64,000 nt of DNA from Myxocyprinus asiaticus (Eukaryota; Chordata; Actinopteri; Cypriniformes; Catostomidae). Below, piece after piece: positions 35,360 through 46,104 of this stretch. The stretch is from NCBI RefSeq assembly GCF_019703515.2, contig NC_059368.1, forward strand, positions 35,913,831-35,977,830, in the 5' to 3' direction. The first letter of the stretch is position 1, and each line of letters starts with the position of its first letter. Below the pieces are notes generated by a model, which saw only the letters and a list, made by a program, of their open reading frames with translations, was not told the DNA's origin and made no database searches. A program made the position numbers and the translations under genes.

Positions 35360-35906
35360 GCCCTATTATGCTTTTTGGGATTTTACCTTTCCTTTAGTGT
35401 GTAATATAGCTGTTTGTGCATGTAAATGGTCTGCAAAGTTACAAAGCACAAAGTCCATGCCAAAGCAAGCTATTTTTCCCACAGGAAACACTGCTCCTGA
35501 ACTGCCTGAAGCACCTGGTTTGCAGTCCAGCCATTACTTCCGTGACTTAGATATGTCACTATGTAACACATTTGCATAATGCCCGCCTAAGGGCTACTTT
35601 AATCTGAAACTCGGTTATGGAAAGGGCCGTTACATTTCCAACACATGCTCTAAGCGGTTGATCAATCACAACAGGCTGGGCCAGCTGACCAATCAGACCA
35701 GACTGGGTTTTTCGGAAAAGGGAGCTTTAAAGAGACAGGAGTTAAAACAGAGCGTTTCAGACAGATGGTGAAAAGAGGTGCTGCAGCAATGGTACACTAT
35801 GAGAAAAATAATGTGTTTTTTGAACAATAAAGCATGTAAACCTATTCTAGTAGACCCCCAAAATAAAATTATGAACCTGTAAATGAACATAAAATGGGCT
35901 CTTTAA
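35360..35906. repeat. Probable dispersed repeat
   Basis: Begins TAGGCCCTATTATGC and ends AAAATGGGCTCTTTAA. This type of sequence recurs widely in cyprinid genomes in my recollection. The ends are only weakly complementary. There is no coding feature; frames 35301-35579 (+) and 35693-35890 (-) look incidental. Confidence 0.45.
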
Positions 35907-36078
35907 AACTGACATGTCATAATTGCATTAACATTATGTTCACTTAACCTAGGAAGTGGCATTCAATTTAATTTTCAACTGGAAATGTTGTTTAAACCAA
36001 TATAAGTCTAAGCAAATATGATTTGAGGTATAACTGATATATGAGCTTAGAGTTATTTTAAAGTTTACAATTTGACAT

Positions 36079-36768
36079 TTAAAGAGATAATTCACCCCAA
36101 AATTAAATTATCTTATTATTTACTCGCCCTCATGCCATTCCAGATGTGTATGACTTTCTTTCTTCTACAGAATACAAATGAACTTTTTTAGAAGAGTATT
36201 TCAGCTATGTAGGTTCATTTGATGCAAGTGAATGGTGACGAGAACTCAGAAGGTCCAAAAAGGACATAGAGGCATTAAAAGTAATCCATAAGACTCTAGT
36301 CTACTCTTCAGAAGTGATATGATTGGTGTGGGTGAGAAACAGATCAATATTAAAGTCCTTTTTTACTGTAATCTCCACTTTTACTTTCCACATTCTGGTG
36401 TGGAAGTGACTTTCACGTTCACATTCAGCCACCTACTGGTTGGGCCTGGTCAAAGATGGAGATTTATAGTAAAAAATGAATTAAATATTGATCTGTTTCT
36501 CACCCTCACCTATCATATCACTTCTGATGACATGGATTTAACCTATGGAGTCACATGGATTACTTTTATGTTGCCTTTATGTCCTTTTTGAAGATTCAAA
36601 GTTTTGGCCACTATTCATTTGCATTATGTATACCTACAGACCCGAGATATTCTTCTAAAAATCTTCATTTGTGTTCTACAGAAGAAAGAAAGTCACACAC
36701 ATCTGGGATGGCATGAAGGTGAGTAAATGATGAGAGAATTTTCATTTTTGGGTGAACTATCCCTTTAA
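36079..36768. mobile_element. Palindromic MITE-like element, copy a
   Basis: Left arm TTAAAGAGATAATTCACCCC (from 36079 on) and right arm GGGTGAACTATCCCTTTAA (to 36768) are complementary over roughly 90 bp, including the ATTTACTC-CCCTCATGCCAT and AGATGTGTATGACTTTCTTTC blocks. TTAA occurs at both ends. The unmatched centre has no transposase. Two related copies lie at 54775-55249 and 60337-61246. This copy ends 300 bp upstream of dlgap3 exon 1. Confidence 0.75.
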
Positions 36769-37069
36769 CACATTAATTAAGATTGCATCCTCTTCTGGTC
36801 TTGGTCTTGGACTCAACTTACTCTGGTCTCAGCCTGGATTCATACTCTGATTAGCTGGTCTCAACTACAACATTGGCTCTTCTACTTTATTTGAATAGTT
36901 ACTGCTGGCATGATCAATAGAAAATGTACACAAACTTTTTTATTATTATTAAATTCCGTTTACAACTTGTTTTCCACAGGTATGACGCTAGCTGCTAATC
37001 AGCAATCTTTTCACTAATCTACTAACAATCACTAATCAACATTTTCTCTTCTTTTCTTTATTTTTCTAG

Positions 37070-38223
37070 ACCAGCAGTATTCCCCCTGGTCACTATCCCA
37101 AAATTTCAATGCGGATAGTGGTGTCATTCCATCCAGGAACATGAAGGGCTTATCAGGTGGTCGAGCACCACACCATATTCCCACACTGCCCCCGTGTGGG
37201 CTGGCAGAGTGCGAACATCTCCACGACCTGCATGGCATGCATGTGTCTAACCTGCGCCACTCCTACCTGCTCAGCCCCACGGAAACCTGTGTCATGGACT
37301 TCCATCACTACCTTTCCCCCCGCAGCTCCATCCATTCCGACTGCATGATCATGTCCCCTGTGGCGTTACCGTCCACTGCCCCTGCAGACCATGTCTCTAG
37401 CAGCACCTTCCCCAGAATGCACTACAGCTCGCAGTACTACGACCCGGCCGTGCGGGAAGACTGCACAGCCATCACCACCTCAGCCACATCTGCTGCTGCA
37501 GCTGCCGCAACATCTGCCTCTCAACACGGCGGCAGCAAGAGCAACCGCATCCCCGCCAATTTACTGGACCAGTTTGAAAAACAGCTTCCACTTCACCGCG
37601 ATGGTTTCCACACGCTGCAGTACCAACGCACATCTGCCACCAGTGGCGGCGAGCAGCGCAGTGAAAGTCCTGGACGTATCCGCCACCTGGTGCACTCTGT
37701 CCAGAAGCTCTTCACCAAGTCTCACTCATTGGAGGGATCGTCCAAGATGAACGGTACTAAAGGTGACAGTGGGGGTGGAGGAAGTCATCACCATCACCAC
37801 GGCAATCACCACTCATCCAAGCACGGCAGCAAGCGCAGTAAAAGCAAGGACCGCAGGCATCGGTCAGTTACGGGGGGCTGGTGGAGCTCGGATGACAACC
37901 TGGACAGTGATAGCACCTACCGCACTGCCAGCGCCATGAGCCGCCACCATCACGAGCACGTTGGTCACAGTTTCCCAGAATCCATGCACAGTCACTTTGG
38001 AGATCACTCTCTCAAAACCTCCAAAAGCAACAATGACGTCAAGTGCTCGGCCTGCGAGAACCTGTCCATGGCACCTGAGGGAAAGTTCACGAAGAGGAGT
38101 TCGTGGTCCACTCTCACTGTCAGTCAGGCCAAAGAGGCCTATCGAAAGTCCTCGCTTAACCTTGAGAAGCCCATGATACATCCGGACCTTAAACCTTCAT
38201 TCCGGTCCTCACACTACTTACAG
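37070..38223 (+). CDS. dlgap3: dlgap3, first large coding exon (GKAP/SAPAP scaffold)
   Basis: Exon of a disks-large-associated protein, a postsynaptic scaffold that links PSD-95-family guanylate kinase domains to Shank. A polypyrimidine tract and TAG acceptor precede 37070, and the donor GTGAGT follows 38223. Start chosen at ATG 37141 (MKGLSGGR), the conserved N-terminus of the family; it gives 361 codons and ends on a complete codon (HYLQ). Conserved blocks: YLLSPTE (42-48), SSTFPRMHY (87-95), LLDQFEKQLP (141-150), DGFHTLQYQR, SPGRIRHLVHSVQKLF (176-191), a His-rich stretch (216-224), KRSKSKDR, GWWSSDDNLDSDS (246-258) and CSACENLSM. The SSTFPRM, His-rich and DNLDSDS features fit DLGAP3 better than DLGAP1, 2 or 4; paralog assignment is inference. 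The frame is also open upstream to the acceptor. Confidence 0.92.
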
Positions 38224-38228
38224 GTGAG

Positions 38229-38394
38229 TCATGAGTTACTTCCTTGAGAACATTGTCCTTCAGAAGATGGTATGGTTGTTGCCCAATTTTCAGAATAAAA
38301 GGTGTTCTGATTCATGGGTTACTTCCTTAAGAAGTATTGTCCTTCAGAAGATAGTATGGTAGTTGCCTAATTAACAAATTGAAAGGTGTTCAAT
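38229..38394 (+). repeat. 83-bp tandem duplication next to splice donor
   Basis: Unit 1 starts TCATGAGTTACTTCCTTGAG at 38229 and unit 2 TCATGGGTTACTTCCTTAAG at 38312. Both continue through ATTGTCCTTCAGAAGAT and AAAGGTGTTC. The GTGAG donor itself lies just before unit 1 and is not copied; unit 2 is preceded by TTCTGAT. Confidence 0.85.
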
Positions 38395-38642
38395 TAATCA
38401 GCAGTTAAATAATAGGTGGGATGAATTGGTTTAAGGGTTTATTGTGAAGTGACAATATCTTCCTGACAGAAAATGCTATTTTGTTACATGTGGTCAGAAC
38501 ATATCTACTTTGGTTTTAGTGTACATTTTGACAGAGAAATTCCCTAAGAGATTGAATAATTGACAAAGATTTGAAATTCACTTTAGTGTTTGATTAATAT
38601 TTATTGGGAAACATTATTTTAGATAACCACAGTGTGTATTGC

Positions 38643-38850
38643 TTAAAGCTGAAGTGTATAATTTTTCAGTCACTAATGTCACCAAATTTAATTGCAAGAT
38701 TTTAAAAAATAAATAAATAAATAAATAACACCTCCCCCTGTCTACCATTGGTTGTACAAAAAGATAGTCCCACCTCAAGCTCATACCATTGGTCGAGCCA
38801 GTGTCCTTGTGTCAGGCTGGAACAGGCAAGTATTAAAGAGATCAAAAGAT
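38643..38850. repeat. Dispersed MITE-like repeat, partial copy
   Basis: Shares TTAAAG-TGAAGTGT-TAATTT, CCCCTGTCTA and AGATAGTCCC-CCTCAA-CTCA with 62219-62480. This copy also holds a short (AAAT)n run at 38705-38727 and lacks a clear right end. Confidence 0.6.
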
Positions 38851-38911
38851 TTAAAGATATTGCCAAGCAATGCTGATCATTATATCCAATACTGATCAAC
38901 TTATTGTACAA

Positions 38912-39104
38912 TGGTGGTGGTAGCTTAGTGGTTTCATTTCTGTTCTAGATATTCAACCATCACCAGTTCAAACCCCATTAGGGGTGATTCATAAACTGGA
39001 AAATTATTGGGAACTCCTCTGTCATGATTGTGCCCATGAGCAACACACTTAACCACATGTGTCTCCAGATTTTCTAGTAATAAAAGTTTGGATAAGAAAC
39101 GTGA
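38912..39104 (+). mobile_element. tRNA-derived SINE
   Basis: A-box-like GGTAGCTTAGTGGTT (about 38918-38932) and B-box-like CAGTTCAAACCCC (about 38960-38972) have the right spacing for a Pol III promoter. The body continues with GCCCATGAGCAACACACTTAA, a phrase common to fish tRNA-SINEs. It lies in dlgap3 intron 1. Confidence 0.65.
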
Positions 39105-39164
39105 ACATTTAACTATTTGTGCTACACACAATAACCATGCACTGCATCTTATAACATTTTCATA

Positions 39165-39330
39165 AGAGCGCTAATTCTAAGCGCAATTCTTGTGCCAGCA
39201 CAAATCACAAGTGAGTTGGATTGGTGTGCTTGCGCTATCTGTGGGCGTATCCACACAAACTGTGGGTGTATTGTTTTTTAATGAAGTGGCGCAAAGAGCA
39301 ATTTGCTTTTTCCCAGAGAAATAGGTCATT
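39165..39330. repeat. GCGCAA-rich dispersed repeat, copy 2
   Basis: Second copy of the repeat at 30395-30560, in the same orientation. It is followed at about 39350-39510 by a GTAGCTAGCTAAGCTACC-rich stretch related, in inverse orientation, to about 17640-17750. Confidence 0.55.
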
Positions 39331-39689
39331 GTGTTATGACGTCTGAGAAGCAGTGTTGGACAAGCTACTCAAAAGATGTAGCTAGCTAAGCTACCAACTA
39401 CTCAACAGAAAAATTTGTTAAGCTAAGCTAAAAGCTACACTTCAAAGAAAGTAGCAAGTTACACTACAAGCTACACTGCCAAAGTAGCATGCTACATTTA
39501 AGCTACATCATAATTTTTTTCAACCAGATGCACAGAGCATACTTTCATAGACAAAGCATCTGAAAGACTTATTAACATCATATTTATCAAAGCCATGGTA
39601 CAGCATAGTACATTATAGTGCAATACAGTATACAGTATGGTGCAATATGAAATGTATGTGCATGTAAAACACGTTAATTCATATTTATA

Positions 39690-40510
39690 CATGCTACCTT
39701 TACAAACCCATGTGTTCAACATGAAAAATCACTATTTTTACATTGTATTTTTCATATTTATTATTACAGTGTGTGTGTGTGGGTGGGCGTGTTTGGGTGG
39801 TTTTTGAGGAAATTTTTTTAGTTTACAAACTGGTAATTACAAGGGTATTATGCTATAAATGTGGTTTATGAGGACATTTCTAGTGTCCCCATAATTCAAA
39901 TCGCTTAAACAACATACTAAACTTTTTTTTATTTTTTTTTTATTTATTTTTTTCTTTTCTTGTGAAAATGTAAAAATGCAGACATTTTTTTGTGAGGGTT
40001 AGGTTTAGGGGTAGGGTTAGGGGATAGAATCTATAGTTCGTACTGTATAACAATCATTATGTCTATGGAGAGTCCTCATAAGGATAGCCGCACACACACG
40101 TGTGTGTGTCTGTGTCTGTGTCTGTATGTGTGTCTATGTCTATGTGTGTTAGCACAACTGGGCAATAACAGTGTGATATCTGATGGTATCAGATGGTAAT
40201 ACCATGATACTCTGTTATACAATTATTGTACCATATTTATGTACCATTCTGTATTTACATTGTGCTTCAAAGTACTTCAAAGTATACCATTGTACTACCA
40301 TGGTAATTTAATATATGATTACCATATTCATCTACCATTTTATTAACATGGTGATCCCAGGTAATCTTATATGTCCAAGTAACATGGTAATGCCATGGTA
40401 TTTATTTGACGTGCTTTCATGTTGGCTGCTAAGTGTTTTGATAGTCTTTTGGTGGTAAAATGCTTTACCTGCAGTTATCGTTCACAAGCTGCACAGGTGT
40501 TGAATTTAAT
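39690..40510. repeat. Dispersed repeat, copy 2
   Basis: Second copy of the 15750-16345 repeat. It is interrupted by a GT-rich microsatellite segment (about 39768-40150) and an imperfect telomere-like string (GGGTTAGGTTTAGGGGTAGG, about 39997-40016). The palindromic CCATGGTA core is at about 40290-40400. Confidence 0.65.
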
Positions 40511-40850
40511 AAAGACCTTCTTCATCACTGGCAAATGACAGGACGCATTTGCAGGTTTGGTTTCCAATGATTGCAGATCCACTGCAACCAGTGTTATTTT
40601 TATTTTCAGTATTTAAAAATATGCCATGAGCATGTTGGTAAGTGAGAGCGTGCACCATATGATTCAGAAGCGAGCTTTCAGTGAGCTTTCAGAGTCATTC
40701 AGATTGAATCGCAAAACAATTTAGACCACTTTGCTATCACGTGTAACCAATTTATTGTAAAGAACCAACTCAGTTGAGCAATTCATTTGTGATTTGGACA
40801 TCTTTAGTTCTGATTCAAAACTGGTCTATCTGACTGTAATTGCATATAAA

Positions 40851-42068
40851 TCCCCATCATCCCCCTCCCTTATCCTCACAAGATGGTACGCGTTGCGGAG
40901 ATCTAGCTTCGTGAAGACAGTCGCCCCCTGCAACAACTCGAAGGCTGAAGACATCAAAGGTAATGGTACCTGTTCTTAACAGTGATGTCATTCAGCCCCG
41001 GATAATCAATGCAGGGATGTAACGAGCCGTCCATCTTCCAGAGGAAGAAGAACCCCGCCCCTGCCGGGGAAGAGGAAGGGTGAATGAGGCCAGCTGCCAG
41101 AGACTCACTGATGTATCTCTCCATCAACTCCCGCTCTGGAGCCGGCAGAGAGAAGATCCGTCCTTGTGGCGGAGAGGTGCCTGGGAGGAGACAAATAGTG
41201 CAGTTGAATGGGTGGTGCGGCGGAAGATATGCAGTCATAGACTTGCTGAACATCGCTTCCAGGTCCTGGTATACTGCCGGACCCCCAGAAAGATCGACCG
41301 CCACTTCCTGAAACACAGAAACAGAGGGAGAGACAGAAGACTGTGCCGACCCCAAACAGTGAGAAGAACAGTAAGGATTCCATTCTGACACAAAATGTCC
41401 AGCCTAGTCATTGTGCAGGTTGTGCTTCACCAGCCACGGGTGTCCAAGCACCACAGGGGTAGATTGAGTCTGTAGCAGGTAAAACACAACCACCTCCTTG
41501 TGATTGCCGGAAATTCTCAGACACACCAGAATAGTGGCTTTAGTGATCCGACCCAATGAAGTGCCCATGAGTGTGCAGACCAGAACAGGAGGGTTGACAG
41601 GGCCCACAGGTACACCCCACTTGATTGTCAGAACGGTGTCAAGGAAATTCCCATCTGCTCCGGAGTCAATCTGATCAGAGATCTTACAATAAGATCCTCT
41701 CCAGGCGATGACAGCTAGCAACAGGGTACGGAGCAAAGAGGACTGGTCAGGAAAAGTGGCGCCCACCCGCAGTCCCCTTGTACCGGATGGACACTTGGCT
41801 TTTACTGATGTTTCAGTCTGTGTGTTTGTGGTTCCGGATGTGTGTTTGGACAGTTCAGGACAGTCTTTGTATGTCTGTCCCGTACCTCCACAGTTAGCAC
41901 ACAGACCCAGGCATCACCGGCGGTCTCTTTCCTTGTGAGGTAAGGAGTTGCGACCCAACTGCATGGACTCCGACTCCTCCAAGGCAGATAGCTGAGGTGG
42001 CGGTTTTGGGGGAAGCCTCAGTAGTAACAGCCGCATTTGCTGGTGACGAGCGAGGTGATGGTCAACTC
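40851..42068 (-). mobile_element. Ty3/gypsy retrotransposon gag-pol remnant
   Basis: Minus-strand internal fragment of a gypsy-type element: the gag end with a zinc-knuckle-like motif (about 41901-41858), protease, then the N-terminal part of reverse transcriptase. Similarity stops at about 40851 inside the reverse transcriptase (after [16 protein letters not shown]). RNase H, integrase and both LTRs are missing. It lies antisense in dlgap3 intron 1. Confidence 0.88.
40870..41950 (-). pseudogene. Gypsy gag/protease/reverse transcriptase (decayed)
   Basis: The zinc-knuckle-like motif reads CANCGGTGQTYKDC, with glutamine where histidine is expected. The protease frame 41766-41404 carries the aspartic active-site motif IDSGADGNFLD and VVLGHPWL. 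It ends in a TAG before the reverse transcriptase frame 41391-40954, which has [27 protein letters not shown] and [18 protein letters not shown] further frame change near 40950 leads to [20 protein letters not shown]. Old, non-functional copy. Confidence 0.88.
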
Positions 42069-42868
42069 TGAGGGCCAGACTGATAAATTAATTATACATT
42101 TATAATTTACAAGTTCTTGCGTTGGCAAAGTCACCATAAGATCTCTGAAATGAGAGGGGTACCAGGTTGTTCAGTCTATCCTGAGGCTTTTCTGATCTCA
42201 GATAGTTTTAGCAAATCATAACTTTCTAACTGACGTTTACATAGGGTCCAAAATAAACTGAAAATATTATTAAACTAATTATAATATTTATAATTTATTC
42301 ATAATCAAATTATTTATAAAATCAAATTCTTACAAGCCATGCAACTGAATTTTGCATTATTTTATTTATTTATTTATTTTGTTACTGTGATAGTGGAATT
42401 ATTTAGCAAATTGTGTCCTTGCAAATCAGTGACAAACAACACAGGTTATTAATTCTGTCAGGAAAGTAAACTGAACCTCATAGAAAAAAAAAATATTGTA
42501 ACTTCTGTTGTGGTTTTTGCCTGGGGACTTACTATTGGCTGTTGTGTTCACATAGTTAATTAGGTAGGTCTGTGCAGGTTTTCAGCACTGTTTGGGGATA
42601 TTATTAATGAACATTTAAAAGTAATTGGGGGTTATAGTCAAGTTCATTTCAAGTTCCATTTAATGTTAATAATGTCGTCTTATGTTATGACAGGGGTTTT
42701 CTTTTTAAATACCATGAGTGAGATTTGTGTTCCCATGAGCTAGTTGTGATCCTGTCACTAGAAATATGAAGCGTGTTTTGTTGATTGAAGGGATTGTGTG
42801 CCTAGTTATAAAGACTGGATGTCAGTCTCCATATATAGCCAATCATAAGTTGCCATGTATTGTATATA

Positions 42869-43831
42869 AATTATGGATGAGTGATACCACTTATTTTCTA
42901 TTCGATCTGATACCAAGTACTTAAAGGGCAGCATCGCCGATACCAATACCAATACCTCTAATAAATAGAATTCTTACGAATGCTTTGGATAAAATTAGTA
43001 ACTTAAATTATATATGTATATTTTTATATATTTATAGGCCTAAGCTGAAAATTATTAGGCTGCTTTGTTTACCTTTTAAAAATGAGTAAGTATAAGCAAC
43101 ATATAAAACCACAAATTAACCATAGATATTATTATATGGCTACTACCAAGTAACAATATGGACACTACAGTAATGCTGTAGTAAAACCATGGTTAATTGT
43201 ATCAAAACCTTGGTTACTGCCAAAAAAAAAAAAAAAAAAAAAAAAACAACATTAAAAAAACATGGTTACTACAGTCGTAGTTACTAGTCATTGTTAATAC
43301 AATATTACTACAGTAAATCCATGGGTAGTTTTCATAAGGTTATCATTTATTAACAAGGATTAATGATCATTATCAATGTTTTAACAACTCTGAATTTAAA
43401 TAAGCCTGTAAAAATGGTCACACAAGCCCATTATAATACATGTCATGTCTAGGTTTGTCATTACTTAATGTGAATAACTCCAGATGCTGTTTTTCTGCCA
43501 TTACCTCAGGAAAGCACTGCTCCCTCTTTGAACGAGCGCTATGACTGAAAGGGTGAGCGCTGTCTGCTGGTGTATTTTAGCATTTCTGCGCATCAAGATG
43601 AGCGGAAGAAAAAATAGTTCAAGTTCCATGCAACAATTCACTAATATAATAATTTTTTTTACACTTCGAAGCTTATGAGGTGCATTAATATTCATGTTAT
43701 CTAAATAATAAGATCACTAGTTAAAAAAAACAACTTCAGAATCGATATTTTGATGTGAGGATCGATATTCTTGATACCACATCAGTATTGGAAGTAGCGA
43801 TACTTTAGTATCGATCCACCCATCCCTAATA
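42869..43831. repeat. Possible TIR element with GATACC/TATCGATC ends
   Basis: Left TATGGATGAGTGATACCACT (about 42871) and right TAGTATCGATCCACCCATCC (about 43808) are imperfectly complementary. The interior holds CCATGGTTA palindromes like those at 17225-17480, and an A tract at 43221-43246. It is non-coding. Boundaries are approximate. Confidence 0.4.
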
Positions 43832-43902
43832 TAAATTTTTTTTTTGGCATGCAACAAAAAAGTAGAATTTCAATATATTATATTAGATGTTCTCTATCTG
43901 TC

Positions 43903-44075
43903 ACTCACTCAATGTTGTGTCGATGTAGTGACACTAGGGGTCACCCTTGGGAGCCCCAAACACCTCTGATCTTTGAGAAAAGGCCAATGGGAATTGGCGA
44001 GTGGAATTTGCATGCCACTCCCCCGGACATACGGGTATAAAAGGAGCTGGCTCGCAACCACTCATTCAGATTTTT
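43903..44075 (+). repeat. DIRS copy 3, 5' inverted terminal repeat with TATA core
   Basis: Complement of about 48545-48702. Contains GGGTATAAAAGGAGCTGG at about 44034-44051, placed upstream of the gag-like region, a plausible Pol II core promoter for the element. Confidence 0.85.
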
Positions 44076-44094
44076 TCTTTGGAGCCGAGCAGTT

Positions 44095-45307
44095 GTGTTC
44101 AGCGAGCTGAATCCCTCTGCCATTCCATTCACCTCTAAAAAGCTCTTGGAATTACGGCGCATTACAGCGGTTTCTCCCCCTCGTGCACTGGTGGAGTGCA
44201 GAGAACGCCCCTGGGAACTTCAACAGAATATTTTCCCTACTAAAAGAGCGGCACTGACGAAGAGCGTCTTTTTAAAGCTGACTTTCCATCTGTGTTTAAT
44301 TCCTGGTTGTGGTCATTACCTCTCCTCTTCGGATGGCCACGATCGCTGTCTCACGTGCGTGGGTGCTGCCCACGCGGAGACAGCATTCGTGGACGGGTCA
44401 TGTTCTCACTGCGAGAACATGACCATGGCAACGTTGCAGTCGCGGCTTTCCTTCGTCAGAGGGAAAGCCACCCCAGCGGCTCTCTGCCTCGGTCCTTTAC
44501 CTACGGGTATGAGGCCACCTCGGTTAGCACTGGGGGCGACTTGGGGACCCCAATGGGAGCCGCTCCGCCGGGTAACCCCCCACGGACCTCGCATTCCCCA
44601 GCACGCTTGTTTGCCCCGGTTGAGTTCTGGGATGAGACTGCCGGCTCGTCTCAGGGCGAGTTCACGGTCTCATTTGGGGCTCGCAATGTGCATGAGCTCT
44701 CGATGGCAGCATCGGAGAGCGGGCTGGTTCAGTCTGACGCCGAGGACTCGTCTGGCTCCCAAATTCGGGTGCGGTCACCCAGTTGCAGGAGCCCAGGAAC
44801 CATGCTTGCCCAGGTGGCTGCTAGCGTCGGGCTGGAGTGGAACCCTCCACCCTGCCCTGAACCCTTGCGTCTTGATGATTGGTTCCTGGGCTCGGAGCGC
44901 CACTCACGGCTGCGCCCACCCCAGTCCCTTTCTTCCTGGAGGTGCATGAGGAGATCACAAAGTTGTGGTGGGCACCTTTCACTACCCAGACCCGATCTCT
45001 GAGCTCCTCCGCTCTCACTACCCTCAATGTTGGGGCTGCCAGGGGGCACTCGGTGATTCCCCAGGTGGACAAGGCAGTTGTAGTGCACCTGTGCCCGCAA
45101 AGCGCCACCACCTGGCGGAACCGCACGAGACTCCCATCCAGGGCCTGTAGGTTTACGTCGTCACTCTCAACTAAGGCTTACGGTGTCACAGTACAAGCCG
45201 CCTCTGCCCTGCACGCCATGGCTCTGCTGCAAGAGCACCAAGCCAAGGCGCTGAAAGAACTGCACGAGGGTAGTTATGACCCGGGATTGATGCAGGAGCT
45301 GCAATGA
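44095..45307 (+). pseudogene. DIRS copy 3 gag-like region
   Basis: Frame 44095-44949 carries, from residue 85 (44347), a C-x2-C-x4-H-A-x2-A...C-x2-C motif (CLTCVGAAHA, then SCSHCENM), likely metal-binding. The proline/serine-rich continuation (STGGDLGTPMGAAPP, FWDETAGSSQGEF) is in the overlapping frame 44292-45002, and the following helical part is in 44879-45307. At least two frameshifts are therefore present. The order matches copy 1. Confidence 0.75.
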
Positions 45308-46104
45308 AGGTCACGGCGCTGACACTTGGGCAGGCGATGTCCACCTTGATGGTCCAGGAGCACCACCTATGGCTCAACTTGGTCGAGATGAGGGAGGCTG
45401 ACAAGGTACGGTTCCTTGACGCCCCCTTCTCCCAGGTTGGCCTATTCGGCGACACCGTCGAGGACTTTGCGCAGCAGTTCTCGCCGGTTAAGAAGCAGAT
45501 GGAGGCCATCCAGCATATCCTACCCCGGCACAGATCATTATCCCGCACCCTGTCTGCTCATCGCCAGGGGCGTCCCCCTATGGCCCGGCCCTGGCGTAGA
45601 GCCCCCCGCAGGAAGCAGACACCCCCCATCTCATGGCCTGCCGCCAAGAACCCGAGGAAGGCTTCTAAGCTTGGTAAGCAGACCACTCCATCCCCCGGTG
45701 GAGGGCCAGGAGGAGAATGTCTTATGTTTTCCTTTGATTTTGCCACATGCCCGAGGGGCTGCAGTACCCACATTTTCAGAAAAAGAGCGGTTTCCTCATT
45801 CCCTGGGTCACACACTCGGTGTTTACGGCTGTCGTTATCACGATTGCCGGACACCGCACATTTATTCATGGTGGTAGACCTGAAGGACGCGTACTTCCAC
45901 GTCTCAGTTTTACCTTGGCACAGGCCCTTTCTGCGGTTTGCCTTTGAGGGCCGGGCGTACCAGTACAAGGTCCTCCCCTTCGGTCTGTCCCTGTCACCTA
46001 GCATCTTCACGAAAGTCGCAGAGGCAACCCTTGCCCCGCTAAGGGAAGTGGGCATCTGCATCCTCAACTATCTCGATGACTGGCTGATTCTAGCTCACTC
46101 TTGA
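45304..46104 (+). pseudogene. DIRS copy 3 gag tail fused to truncated reverse transcriptase
   Basis: A 266-codon frame. Residues 1-62 are the gag-like helical segment (LWLNLVEMREAD, GLFGDTVEDFAQQF), then a basic proline-rich linker. From about residue 187 it is reverse transcriptase: VVDLKDAYFHVSVLP, VLPFGLSLSPSIFTK and the catalytic YLDDWLILAHS before the stop. The KKGFYSPYFIVPKRGGGL block and about 50 following residues seen in copy 1 are missing, so the fingers are gone although YLDD remains. Confidence 0.85.

Noticed and set aside
36319..36591. 90-codon plus-strand frame upstream of dlgap3
   Set aside because: Lies wholly inside the palindromic MITE copy a.
37157..37750. Open frames in the second reading frame of the dlgap3 exon
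   Set aside because: Shadows of a GC-rich coding exon; the chosen frame matches DLGAP blocks along its whole length.
38912..38985. Functional tRNA gene
   Set aside because: Same reasoning: SINE head with degenerate arms.
39990..40025. Telomere-like (GGTTAG-type) interstitial repeat
   Set aside because: Short and imperfect, recurring at 17430 and 57050 as part of a common dispersed repeat; not evidence of a chromosome fusion.
40095..40150. CRISPR-like short repeats
   Set aside because: Simple GT-type microsatellite in a vertebrate genome; no spacer structure anywhere in the window.
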